From contig JANCRA010000003.1 of assembly GCA_024362935.1 (NCBI GenBank), positions 1,175,501 to 1,239,500 of the forward strand: a DNA stretch of 64,000 bases, written 5' to 3'. The DNA is from Setophaga petechia (taxonomy: Eukaryota > Chordata > Aves > Passeriformes > Parulidae). Position numbers and translations under genes: made by a program. Shown here one piece after another: positions 30,426 to 41,016 of this stretch. Position 1 is the stretch's first letter; every line of letters starts with the position of its first letter. The notes below the pieces were generated by a model, which ran no database searches, was not told the origin of the DNA, and worked only from the letters and a program-made list of their open reading frames with translations.

Positions 30426-30843
30426 TGAGACAGAAGGCACTTCATGGTAACTCTTTACCCACAGGAGGCTGCATCAGCAGAGCTCCCTCAGGCTGCAGGA
30501 ACCAGGGATGGGGAGAGAGCAGCCCGTGGGCCAGAGAGCTCCAGGTGCCTCCAGGCCCACCCTCCCAGCTCCACAGCAGCCCCCACAGCCCCCTGAGCCT
30601 CAGGCAGCCTCCCACAGGCATGGCTGCACAGCCACATTCCCCAAAACCAGATCTTTCCTCTGCTCAAACCCCCAGAGCAATGAGGCTGAGACTGAAGAGC
30701 AGAGAGCTGTTCAAGAGCAGAGATTTTTCAATGCAAGACTGTGGACTAAACTTCCACCCAACAAATTATTTAAGCAATAAGCTGCTTTCTGAGCTCCCCT
30801 GGGCTCGTTCTGGCAGCAGCAGCAGCAGCTGTGGCACTGGTAC

Positions 30844-30933
30844 CTGCATTTCCAGGGACGCTGAGCACGGTGCCGATGGAGATCAGGATGGGGTAGGTCA
30901 GCACCACCCCAACATTAACCAGGATGTTGAAAG
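30844..30933 (-). CDS. SLC35F4: SLC35F4 coding exon, NVGVVLTYPILISIG helix
   Basis: A 90-base exon: CT finishing an alanine codon, 29 codons (FNILVNVGVVLTYPILISIG, then TVLSVPGNA) and a final G. The acceptor is tgtttttccctag and the donor gtaccag. The segment is the penultimate helix of the transporter. The VGVVLTYPxLxSxGxVLS pattern is the strongly conserved end of SLC35F3/F4 proteins. Phase matches both neighbours exactly. Confidence 0.93.
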
Positions 30934-30999
30934 CTAGGGAAAAACAGAGAAAATAACCCATGAAAATGGGGGAAACACCAGAGTGAGGCATTTCTCCCC

Positions 31000-32160
31000 A
31001 GCCTAGACCCTACAGGTACAATATGTGATACTAAATATCCACACCACAATGAGGGAGTTGTCACAAAGGGATTGATATTTGGTTTTTTCTAGATGAATGT
31101 GAAATTAGAGGAAATTCTTCATAGGGGAAAAGGGAGGGCTGAATGGCCTTTCACAAACCATAATACTGAGGTTATCATATTCCATGGCTTTGCACAGGCT
31201 TTAATAGGGTACAAAAAACCTGGTCTTTTGTTGTTTTGGGGTTTTTTTTTGTTACACGACAGCACTCCCAGAGAACTCCAATTTAATTGAATGATTAAAA
31301 AAACCCTTAAAGTTTGCTTAAGTTTAACTTTTCCTTGAAAGATTAAAAACAAACTTAAGTTTTTGATCACCCACGACCCAGTCCTGCTGCTGATTCCCCT
31401 CCATTAGGTTGGGTTTATGCACTTGGGTGATAAAATTATCCCTAATTTTGGTCCCCCAGGAGCTCCCAGGGCAGCTGCAGCTGTGGCTGGAGCAGCTCAA
31501 GGTGCTCCCAGCAGCTCAGCCTGGCCACAGCTCAGGATGGGATGAGCAATGACATTCTCTTTGCTTCCATTTAATAAACACTAGTGAGACAAAAACCTCT
31601 TCAATTATGGAATAAAAGAGACTTTACCAAAGGAAAGGATGTTGTTATGTGTGGAAATTAAAATGCCCCTGGGCTGTATCTAACAGATAATATGCTGGCA
31701 ATTCTGGCTCAGAAATAGGGAGCCTTATGTGAGCTCTGCCCACAGCCTGCAGCACCCCCAGAAAGGTGTCCCAGCACAAACATCCCCCAGGAGCTGGCTG
31801 GGAACATGCAGCCCCTTGAAATGGGATTTAAAGCAGTCAAGCTGTGTCAGAGACAGGGGCATTGGTGTGGAACTATGGTAGGGATGAAAAAATGGGCAAT
31901 TAGTAGTGCTGCTTCATGTTTACTCCCTGCTATTACTGTTAATTATTAATTATTATTAATTATAACTGTGCTTACCTATCAATTATTAATTGCATCTCAA
32001 TTAATAGTAATGTTTCACAAAGTGTAATGAAAAATATGAATCATTTCTGAGGAGCACTAGTTTGCAAAGGGACCAGGATTAATCTGTGAGAGAGCTCTGC
32101 TGCTTAAGGGGACAGGGGGGAAATTGTTTGTGCCCGAGGCCAATTTTATAATGGGCTGGA
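31000..32160. other. SLC35F4 intron
   Basis: AT-rich, with TTAATTATTAAT-type low complexity near 31935-32010; nothing else recognised. Confidence 0.5.
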
Positions 32161-32161
32161 G

Positions 32162-32243
32162 GGGTAAAATAAATAAATAAATAAATAGTTTTATCACTTA
32201 CCTAGTAAAATAAATAAATAAATAAATGGTTTTCTCACTTACC
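32162..32243 (-). repeat. 41-bp tandem duplication carrying a duplicated SLC35F4 splice donor
   Basis: The block reads as two head-to-tail copies of an approximately 41-bp unit: an (AAAT)n run, then gttttMtcacttaccta on the plus strand. Each copy carries CTAG/TTAG followed by GTAAGTGA on the minus strand, so the authentic donor of the 32243-32435 exon has a strong duplicate 41 bases downstream (cut after 32202). Confidence 0.8.
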
Positions 32244-32435
32244 TAACCAGAGGCCAGCTACTCCACACAGGTAACCCCATGGCACAGCAGAGAAGGGGTA
32301 CCAGTACTCCACTTTTGTGAAGTACAGGATGATGGGGGTGATGGAGATGAAGATGAAGTTGAAGAAGCCCAGGGTGGACACAAAATGAGCTGCTTCCCCA
32401 AAGTTTGCACTCCCAAGAAACATTTTGAACAAAAC
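32243..32435 (-). CDS. SLC35F4: SLC35F4 coding exon, VLFKMFLGSANFGEA region
   Basis: The exon starts GTT TTG TTC AAA ATG after a ctcctctgcag acceptor and codes for VLFKMFLGSANFGEAAHFV, a membrane helix (LGFFNFIFISITPIILYFTK) and WGYLCGVAGLWL. It has 64 codons plus one G, completed by CT of the next exon to alanine. The donor is GTAAGTGAG. A second, near-identical donor sits 41 bases further downstream because the donor region and its AAAT-type repeat are tandemly duplicated (32162-32243). Use of that distal site would add an immediate in-frame TGA. Confidence 0.93.
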
Positions 32436-33523
32436 CTGCAGAGGAGAGGAGAGAGGAGGGGTTTAGATTCCATGGCTGCTATGGAAGCACTCCATTCCCT
32501 TGGGGAGAGTGCAGCAAAGGCCAACTTGCCCCAGCCCAGCCCTTTTCCCTCACTAGAGTCTTGCAAGGGGATTTTTGGTGGGATTTCTGCCTTTTCCTGG
32601 GTTTTAGCTCCATGTCTTTACCACGGGGATGGCTGAGTCTGTGTAACAAAGCTTTACACAAAATGCCACCAGGCAAGTGTAGAAGAACCCAGGAAAAACC
32701 AAGAATAAACCAAGAACTCAAGAACACTCCATTCATGCAGTAAGTGCAGAGGATTTGGGCTGAGTGTGGCAATGCTGGGATATGGGAGGAGGCTCCAGTG
32801 ACTTCCACAGCATCACCCTGCTGTGAGAGGAAAACCAGCCTGGAAGGGCTCACTCTGTGACAGCCTGTCCCCTGTGAGCCTCAATTCATGGATCTGAGTG
32901 ACTTTTGAAAGGCCACAACAATTTTTTGAGTGAGATGAGCAAAGTCTAAAGCTGCAAGGGCAGCTTCTGATCCCACCACAACCCACTCCAGACCTGACAC
33001 ACACAGCTGAAAACAGACCCAGCCATGCTCAGCCCAACCTGTTCCTGGGACAGAATCCCTGCCTCTCCCAGCCCTCACCCTCCAGAGCAGCCACTTCTTG
33101 CAAGCACAAGGGTCTCTAATGAACAGTGCCAGGCTCACACCAGGGCTTTGAGCCCAGCCTGTGGCGGCAGGGCAGACCTGGGATGAGGATGAGTTGTCCA
33201 CCCTGGCTCTCCTCCCTGCTGCACATGGAAAACCCCCTTGAAAAATGTTGAAAAACTCTTGTTGCCACGATTTAAAAATTATCTTAAACTCCTCCTGGTG
33301 TGGCAGTGGAGATTTCATTAAAGGCTCATCAAGAAAAGCCATTCTGGGTAATTGGCAGATGACAACTAATTACCCTCACGGCAGATTTCCTGACATTGTC
33401 ACAACGTGAGTGACGCAGGGGTGAGGAACACAACAAAACATTTATTTTACAGCCACCCTCTTTGTATTTGTGTCTTTTTAATGTGAATGAATTTAGGAGT
33501 GCCAACAAACAGCTGTGACCCAC

Positions 33524-33649
33524 CTTATAGAGTGCAGAGGTGGAGGCTGATCCCACGGCGTAGGCCACCCCGATAATGGAATCACCCTGGAAACCATCTG
33601 CATATGCCATCATCACAATCCCTGTGATTGCCATTATTGCTGCCACTAT
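33524..33649 (-). CDS. SLC35F4: SLC35F4 coding exon, IVAAIMAITG helix
   Basis: Forty-two codons in phase 0 at both ends, reading IVAAIMAITGIVMMAYADGF, a short polar turn, then IIGVAYAVGSASTSALYK. This is the second DMT repeat's first helix pair; the AYADGF and SASxSALYK motifs are typical of SLC35F proteins. The acceptor follows a short pyrimidine run (tgtgtgtgcag). The donor is gtgggtca, directly after the AAG lysine codon. The intron upstream (33650-40796) is about 7.1 kb and the one downstream about 1.1 kb. Confidence 0.93.
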
Positions 33650-35144
33650 CTGCACACACAAAGCAAAAAGTGTAAAGCTGAGATCACCACTGGGAGGGGC
33701 CTCTCAAGAGCATCATTACCCACTTGCTCTGACCTGCAGCTTTCTTGTTTTCCCTTAAATAGGGAAGATCGTGGGAGAGGTGTAAAAGCAAAGTGGGAGT
33801 GTGTGCACTGACAGGGGTGTGGATCTACAGCACTGGGGCTACTGACAGAACATCCATCATTATGGATTTTGTCAGCTAAACATCCACCTTGGAGAGGCAA
33901 CTGCAAGATCAAGAAATTTTAAGGCATCATGCTCTGCTGTACAAGAAAATAAATATTTATCAAAGCTACCAATTTTACTTGAAATGTAAATAGGTGGCCA
34001 AACAGCCTGGAAATTAGTCCAGGGGAATGAGCCCTGTATTTTGGAATACCAGGATACCACAGGGAGCTCTTCCAGCTGTTTTGGCTGTGCCCTGACAGCT
34101 TTTTTTGGATAGACAATACCAAATTTCTTCCTGAAGCTTTACATCTGTGCTTAGGATTTTGGCCTCATTTGAAAATCCCAGAGAGAGCATTTAAGGAGCT
34201 TCAAAGAAAAAGAACAGGAATCATTAACTACACCACATCTGAAATCCTGGCTCTTGACTCCAGGAACCTTAAGGAAGTGGAAGGGAGCCCAAAGTGTTTT
34301 ATTCTTTAAAAAACTCCCTGTCTCCACCTAATTGCCCTCAGCAGGTAAATGTGGGGTGTGAATTTCAAAGACACTGAATATCCAACTTCCACTGAGTGTT
34401 TCCTGAGCCACTGCACATCTCCTGAGCCAACACCAATGTGGCATTGGCACTTTGCCTCTTGAAAACCTCACTGAACTACATTTAAGAAATATTTAGTTCT
34501 GAATAAAACTAAGCTTCAGCCCACAGACTTCAAAGACTTCATCTCGAACCAAACATGTGCCCTCCTGTAAAACAGCCTTTCAAAGCTCACAGTTTTGTCA
34601 TGAGTCCCAGAAAACCACTGACACTCATCCCAGGCAGATGTGAGCCAGACTGAGGCAACAAGCACAAAAAATCCCACAAAATAACTTCAGCAGAGCCAGA
34701 CAGCAGAGCAAACCATGTTTCAAGGGACACACAGGACAGGGACACACAACTGACTCAGGGGAAGCTGTTCCCACACAGGGGACAATGGAGAGCCCAGAAT
34801 CACCTGCCAGGGCAGGGCCAATCTCTGAGACTCCTGGTAAAAATGTCAGTGCTCCTAAATCCCATGGGCATCCAGCATCTTCCCAGGAAAACTCATCTCC
34901 TGGGTGCAGCTGTGAGTCCTTCCCCCTCACCATCAGCCCTGTTTCACCAGTCCTTGAGGCACACAGGTGCCCCCTCACATGGCAGTGGCTGTGCCAAAGC
35001 CACAAACCCCACTGCAAGTCTGTGTCCCACCTTACTTCCATGTGGAACACCCCAACTCCAGGATACAGGTCAGCAAAACCTGAGGGTACCACTGATACTC
35101 CAAATTCACCATGAAATGGAGCTGAAATCCAGATTCCCCAGTGC
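33650..35144. other. SLC35F4 intron
   Basis: Unique-looking intron sequence; no feature recognised. Confidence 0.5.
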
Positions 35145-35908
35145 TGTGGTGCCTTAGGTTGGAAATGGGGGTATTCTACTTAAGACCTGGGGCAGTTATC
35201 TCTGTTCATGGGGCAGTTTTTTCTTTATCTCTCCCACAGCCAACCCTCCCTCCAGGAGATCTCTGCTGTCCATGGCCACTGAGTGTCCCTGCAGGGCTGA
35301 TCCAATTCCCCCATCCCATGGGGAGATGCTGTGCTCAGGGCAGGAGCCAAGCATTCCTACCTGGATCCAAGCTGAGCCTGGCCCAGCACAGCAGCCTTTG
35401 CCCCCTGCATTGCCAGAGGAGCAGCTTTCTGCTGCCCTGCACTGCCAGAGGGAGCCCAGGCCCATCTCCAGCAGCCCTGGAGCTGCAGAGGAAAACTCCC
35501 CCCTTGTGCAGGATCCCTGCTCCAGCAGAACCACAGCTGGCACTGCAGGAGGGCTGAGCCCCCATGGGATGGGGCTGGGACACCACCCTGGCACACAGGG
35601 GGCAGGGCCTGCTCTCACTCTGGCAATAGGTTTTTGGGGTTTTTGTACAGTTAGATTTGGGGTGGGTTTTTTGGTGGTTTTTTTTTTTGGGGTTTTTTTT
35701 TTGTTTTGTTGTTGGTTTTGGTTTTGTTGTTTGTTTTGGGTTTTTTTAGTTTTCCTAGTAAATAACTGTAATTCCTGCTCCCATATCTTTGCCTGAGAGC
35801 CTTTTAATTTCAAAATCCTAATAATTGGGAGGGAGGGGGTTTGCACTTTCTGTTTCAGGGGAGGCTCCTGCCTTCCTTAAGCAGAACATGTCTGTTCAAA
35901 CCAAGACA
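35145..35908 (+). mobile_element. LTR of family C with T/G-rich expansion
   Basis: A second copy of the 43757 element, sharing GGAGCCAAGCATTCCTACC, TGCTCCAGCAGAACCAC, 'attcctgctcccatatctttgcctgagagcc' and the end AACCAAGACA. A T/G-rich run (35630-35755) has expanded before the poly(A) region. No matching target duplication was seen. Confidence 0.8.
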
Positions 35909-36075
35909 CATGAGCTGGAGCCCCCCCAGTCTCTCAGTGGTGTGATGAGATCTGGGAGGGTTTTAGCAAGAGGGCACCAGGAGTTTCCCCCTTTTCCTCC
36001 CCAGGATAACACATTCCAGCAGTGGAGCAATCCTGGGAGACACCACAGAGGTCCCAGCTCAAAGCAACACCCAGG

Positions 36076-36383
36076 GACAGCCAGGGGTCAGGGGACAGCC
36101 CCAGCCTCAGACACCCATGGACAGCCAGGGGTCAGGGGATAGTCCCAGGCTCAGGCATCCAGGGACAGCCAGGGGTCAGGGGACAGCCCCAGCCTCAGAC
36201 ACCCATGGACAGCCAGGGGTCAGGGGACAGTCCCAACCTCAGGCATCCAGGGACAGCCAGGGGTCAGGGGACAGCCCCAGCCTCAGACACCCATGGACAG
36301 CCAGGGGTCAGGGGACAGCCCCAGCCTCAGACACCCATGGACAGCCAGGGGTCAGGGGACAGTCCCAGCCTCAGACATCCAGG
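36076..36383. repeat. 44-bp minisatellite, seven copies
   Basis: The phrase gacagccaggggtcagggga recurs at 36076, 36120, 36164, 36208, 36252, 36296 and 36340, exactly 44 bases apart. Units alternate between 'cacccatg' and 'catccagg' tails, suggesting an 88-bp higher-order pattern in part. It lies in the 33650-40796 SLC35F4 intron. Confidence 0.9.
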
Positions 36384-37154
36384 GCCTCTCCTCTGGGAGT
36401 GCAGAACCTCCCTGCCCTCCCTGGCTGCCCTTCATATCCTGCCCTGCACAGAAATTGAGGATTTCAGCTGCCAGCTGGAGGATTTCCAGCCATGTGTCAG
36501 TCTCAGAAGGCAAACAGCAGAGTCCAATGTAGTGATGCCCTCCTTCCAAGGGCAAGAATGGACATTTAACTCCTGGTGCCCTCACTGCTCAGCCCTTTCC
36601 TTGTGACAGTGAAAATGAGTAGATCCATCATCCCCTTTATTCCTGTCATGAAAAACTCACTCCCAGTCTGTCTAAACCAAATTTAGAGAGCCAGATCCCT
36701 AATTTAATCAATTATTTATAAAGCCAAGCACTTTTTTTCCCCCTGAAACAACTAAAATGATGGACACATGTGGAGCATCAACACCTCCTGAGACTGAAAA
36801 CAGCAAAAACATTATTTAAATTCCATGCTCAAGGCTCCTCCTGCACGTTCCATACCAGGGCATCAGCACAGCTGACCTGTGCCTGCCTCAGGTGCTGGCT
36901 TTAGAAACCTGAGCTCACATCTGCAGGCTGCTCTGCAAGGTCACAGGGAAGCAAAGGTGGCTGTCAGCTCATTAAACGAGGCTTTTAATTAATGGAAGAG
37001 TGCAGTAACTTTCTTTTGGAGCCTCCTAGGTAAGGAATGAAATTAGCTTGCCTCATTTTTTTCCTTTTTTCACTGAAAGAGAGCAAAGCCAACCAACAGT
37101 TTATCAGAAACATTTTTTTTTTCCTGTGTGGAGCGCAGCAAAAAATGAGGTGTA
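36384..37154. other. SLC35F4 intron
   Basis: No feature recognised. Confidence 0.5.
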
Positions 37155-37285
37155 AAGAATCACAGAATGGTTTGGGTTGGAAAGAAAGTTAAAAGATCAT
37201 CCAGTTCCAACCCCCTGCCATGGCAGGGACACCTTCCACTGTCCCAGGTGGCTCCAAGCCCCATCCAACCTGGCAATGAACACCT
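37155..37285 (-). repeat. CR1 LINE 3' fragment
   Basis: Inverted CR1: 'aatcacagaatggtttgggt' and 'ggctccaagccccatccaacc'. Confidence 0.85.
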
Positions 37286-37691
37286 TCAAGGATGGGGAAG
37301 AAAACTCTCTCCAGGCTGAAGTCAACATTTTCAGGGGAGAAAAATGTCCCCAAACTACTCTGCACCTACCCAAAAAACACAGATTCAGCTCCACACCTGA
37401 AGCCCAACCAAGGGCTTAAACATGCAAACATATAAGCATGTGTCTAAATCTAAGCAGCACAGGCCAGCAGAACTACTTAAATATGTAAAGGTTTTAAAAT
37501 ATTTGTGCTTGCTTTGAGCCACAGCTGTCTGGACTTCAGAGTGTAACATGGATGTGTTATTAACTTGAGAGAGAGAGTTCAGAAGTGTCCAAGCAAAAGC
37601 CAGGGTGCAGGCAGGGGATGGTTCTGAGTGTCCTTGCCCAGGGCAGGAGGTCCTTCAAGGTACCTGAGCTCTACCTGCACTGCTTTTACAG

Positions 37692-37920
37692 GTAAATAGA
37701 ACCAGAGAATTGTTAAGGTTGGAAAAGATCTCACTGAGTCCAACCCTCCACCTCACAGCCAGATCCACCCTAAACAATTTCCCCAAGCACCACATCTACA
37801 CATTTCCTGAACACTTCCAGGAATGGTGACTCCACCACTCCCCTGGGCAGCCTGTTCACCACCTGACCACCCTTTCTGTGAAGAAATCTCTCCTAATACC
37901 CAACCTAAACCTCCCCTGGT
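37692..37920 (-). repeat. CR1 LINE fragment
   Basis: Inverted CR1: 'gaattgttaaggttggaaaa', 'caggaatggtgactccacca' and 'ctaatacccaacctaaacct'. Confidence 0.87.
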
Positions 37921-38084
37921 GCTTTCCTCTCTCGGGTGGGTGCTACAGCTTCACCACTGATGGCATGAGGCTCTCCTTGCAGAGCACAAACTCTGGTGCC
38001 TCCAACACAGCCACAGCAGCTGGAACTTTGTGTGCAGCCTTTCACAGACAGGGAGCTGGGAATTCACTGCAGAGCCACTGCTGT

Positions 38085-38495
38085 CCCAAGCACTTGGAAC
38101 ACAAACCCTGTGAGGAACCCCTGGGGGAGCTGGGGGTGCTCAGCCTGGAGAAAAGGAGACTCAGGGCTGCCCCCATCACTCTGCACAGCTCCTGAAAGGT
38201 GCCTGTGCTCAGCTGGGGCTGGGCTCTTTCTCCAGCAGCACTGACAGAACCAGAGCACACAGCCTCCAGCTGCACCAAGGGAATTTCAGGTTGGGTATCA
38301 GGAAAAAGTTTTTTACAGAAAGAGTGATAAAGTTCTGGAATGGCTGCCCAGGGAGGTGGTGGAGTCCCCATCCCTGGGTGTGTTCAACAAAGCCTGGATG
38401 TGGCACTGGGTGCCAGGGGTGAGTTGAGCTGTTGGGGCTGGGTTGGACTCAGTGATCTTGAGGGTCTCTTCCAACCCAGTGATTCTGTGAATTTT
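38085..38495 (+). repeat. CR1 LINE fragment, longest plus-oriented copy
   Basis: Plus-oriented CR1: 'ctcagcctggagaaaaggag', 'ttctggaatggctgcccagg', 'ttggactcagtgatcttgag' and terminal 'cagtgattctgtgaattttg'. With the inverted copy at 37692-37920 it forms a converging pair. Confidence 0.87.
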
Positions 38496-38499
38496 GTGA

Positions 38500-40154
38500 A
38501 TTCTGTGAACTCTCTGAACCCCCACTTCGATGTCACCCAGATGTGCCCGATGGCTCTGGAGCTCTGGAAGAGCTGGTGGGAGCTGAGCTCCTTGGAAAAG
38601 CTGGCTGAGCTCCTGGGTGCAGACTTTTTCCCACAAAATCATAGCTCAGGGTATAGGATTAGACCTTCATTTCTTTTCATGTTCTCACTGCCCAAATAAC
38701 CCAATTCCTGCTGCTCTCCTGAGGCATTCAGGCACAAAAAGCTGGGTCTGTGCTGCTCTGCTGTACTTTAGCTCTCCAACACTCTCCTGCGTGGTTATTA
38801 ACATAATTAAGTGTTATTCTGTCAGGAGAGCTGCTGGAAAACACTGTGAATTACCTCTCCAGCAATGGGCATCCAGTGAGGCTCTGCCAGTGAGCAGCAC
38901 AATCCAGTTTATATGCAAGATTTGCTGCTCACTTTTTTCCTCCAGGTTTTTCCTGTTTGAACCCCATGCTGTTTACAGAATTCACATTAATGCATATTCA
39001 TGGAAACCTTTTTTTAGTCAGTGAAAATAAATAATAACTGAAAACAGCTTTTATTTCTAGGTTTCCTTAACAGAGCAGGCTAGGAGAGCACAAGAGCTAT
39101 GCTTGCTCTGCTAGAGAGATGCTGCTTTGAGATGAAAATTAGCTCAAAGGGTTCAAAATGTTCAATTTCTTCAGATGATCAAGGGCTGGAGGGGGGTAGT
39201 TACTGTTCCTGTTATTTCTGTAGAGAACTGAGGGGTTTACACCCTGTTTATTCTTTGAGTCAGTCAGTGGGCTGAGGGAGGGTCACATTCACCTGATCTT
39301 TCTGTATTTTCAGCTGTTAGGAAATAGATCTCCAGGTGGCTTTACCTTCAAGCACTGGCTCACCTGCTCAGCCTGGCAAGCACAGTGCTCTGCTCAGTGC
39401 CCTGGTGGCTGCTCCAAAAGCCAGATGTGATACCTGATATCTGCATTTCTGAACCTTTCTATCCCACTATTAATCAAAAAAAAAAAAAAAAAGAAAGAAA
39501 AAGAAAAAGCTGCTGTGCCCATTTTCAAAAACCAAACTGACTTGGATCAGTGTCCTGATCCACCACACTTTCCATGGAACTTAAATCCAGCTGCTGCTGG
39601 TCCCTTCTGGTCACAGCCAGTCACCTGGCCCCAACCAGTGCCTAATGAAGCTCAAGGTTTTCAATAATTAAGTCAGGACTGTGCCCAACAGGATGTTGAG
39701 CCATTTCAGAGGGGAATCTGCATCAATGAACTAGCAGAAATCCTCACTACTCCTCATCCAAGGTGTGAAGCCAAGAGTTTAAACTGCTGCATGTGGGAGA
39801 TGTGTGCATGGAAAATTACACAAGTTTGCTTTCCCCAGATCTAGGGGCACAACATTTTGTTAGAATTCTGTTTTAAATTTTTGCAGAGTCCATTTTACTG
39901 CCAGTGAGTTTTTAAACACTTCAGTGCAAAATGCACCTCCACAGAAGAGAGCTGTGTGAATTTTAAAGCAATTTTGACACATGCACATGTAAATGTGTGT
40001 GTGAAAAGTGACAGGGTAGCACAAGAAATATACATCACACATTACAAACATCTGTCTATCCAAACAAGGAATGAAACTGCTTTGGTTAGAACCTAAGCAT
40101 TCACCACTAAGTTTAAAATAAAATCAACAAAATTTCAGCTCAATAAGCCAAGAC
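38500..40154. other. SLC35F4 intron
   Basis: Only the poly(A)-like tract at 39476 stands out. Confidence 0.5.
39476..39510. repeat. Poly(A)-like tract
   Basis: About 17 A followed by AAAG-type units; no recognisable retrotransposon body adjoins it. Confidence 0.75.
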
Positions 40155-40160
40155 AGAATA

Positions 40161-40533
40161 TGTCACAGACACATTTTATGAAAAATCCTTTCATCAGGAT
40201 TTTTTCTCCTGAGAAGCCTCAGAGGAAAAGAAAAACAATAATTAACTGCTGCTGTGGAATGCAACAGGTGCATCTTTGATTGGTCCATGTTGGTTGTTTC
40301 TAATTAATGGCCAATCACAGTCAGCTGGCTCAGACTCTCTGAGAGTCACGAGCTTTTGCTATCATTCCATTCTTTTCCTTTCAAGCCTTCTGATGAAATC
40401 CTTTCTTCTATTATTTTAGTATAGTTTTAATACAATATATATTTATCATAAAATAATAAATCAGCCTTCTGAAACATAAAGTCAAGATTCTTGTCTCTTC
40501 CCTTGTCCTGAGACCCCAGTGAACACCACCCCA
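40161..40533 (+). mobile_element. Solo LTR, family A, perfect 6-bp target duplication, near an SLC35F4 exon
   Basis: Starts TGTCACAGACACATTTTATG and ends CACCACCCCA, with AGAATA on both sides (40155-40160 and 40534-40539). This is the shortest and cleanest copy, with canonical TG...CA ends. It lies 264 bp downstream of the 40797-41016 exon, antisense to the gene. Six-base duplications point to a class II (alpha/beta-type, ERVK) family. Confidence 0.9.
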
Positions 40534-40796
40534 AGAATAGGTTTCTGTGAAACTGGAAGTTCTTCTGTTGTAAATCATCAAGTTACACTTGGCTGTAATA
40601 GCTCCTTGAAATTCCCCCCCCTGAATTCCCTCTGAAGTTCTGAGGTCTCTGACTGATCCTGAGGCTGCATCACAAAACCCAGTGAGAAAGGTTCTCATGG
40701 TGCCCCAGAGCAGCAGTGCTGTGGCAGCACCATGGCTGATGGGTTAAAGTGCAATTATGAAAACAGGAGAGAGTGGAAAAGGAGGCTCGTTCATAC

Positions 40797-41016
40797 CCTT
40801 GCTCCCATGAACCTGTCTTTGAGCACAATCCAAGAAAGCAAGAAGACAAAAGCTTTGTTACAACAGAACAGGGCAGAGACGTCTGTGGCTGTGAGCTTCT
40901 TTAAAGCCAGTAAATACAGGTAGTTAGTCAAAGTCCACAGAATAGAAAAGGGAGCAGTCCTTTTAAGAAAGAGTTTCAGCGTCAGACCATCTTCACCAAA
41001 AATCCGACTGCATTCC
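40797..41016 (-). CDS. SLC35F4: SLC35F4 coding exon, central DMT helices
   Basis: This exon has no long isolated frame and was found by reading the minus strand in phase. It starts with one base that finishes the arginine codon and reads 73 codons. They include ECSRIFGEDGLTLKLFLKRT, then the hydrophobic APFSILWTLTNYLYLLALKK, the conserved TDVSALFCCNKAFVFLLSW and the end IVLKDRFMGAR. These are hallmark SLC35F segments; the ALFCCNKAFVFLLSW helix is shared by F3 and F4. The acceptor is tttctttccgtag and the donor gtatga. The exon ends on a codon boundary, matching the phase of the next one. The Ala before the last Arg is Val in the mammalian protein as I remember it. Confidence 0.93.

Noticed and set aside
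36022..36606. Gly/Gln/Pro-rich repeat protein
   Set aside because: A translation of the 44-bp minisatellite; since 44 is not a multiple of three, the frame rotates and no real protein repeat exists.
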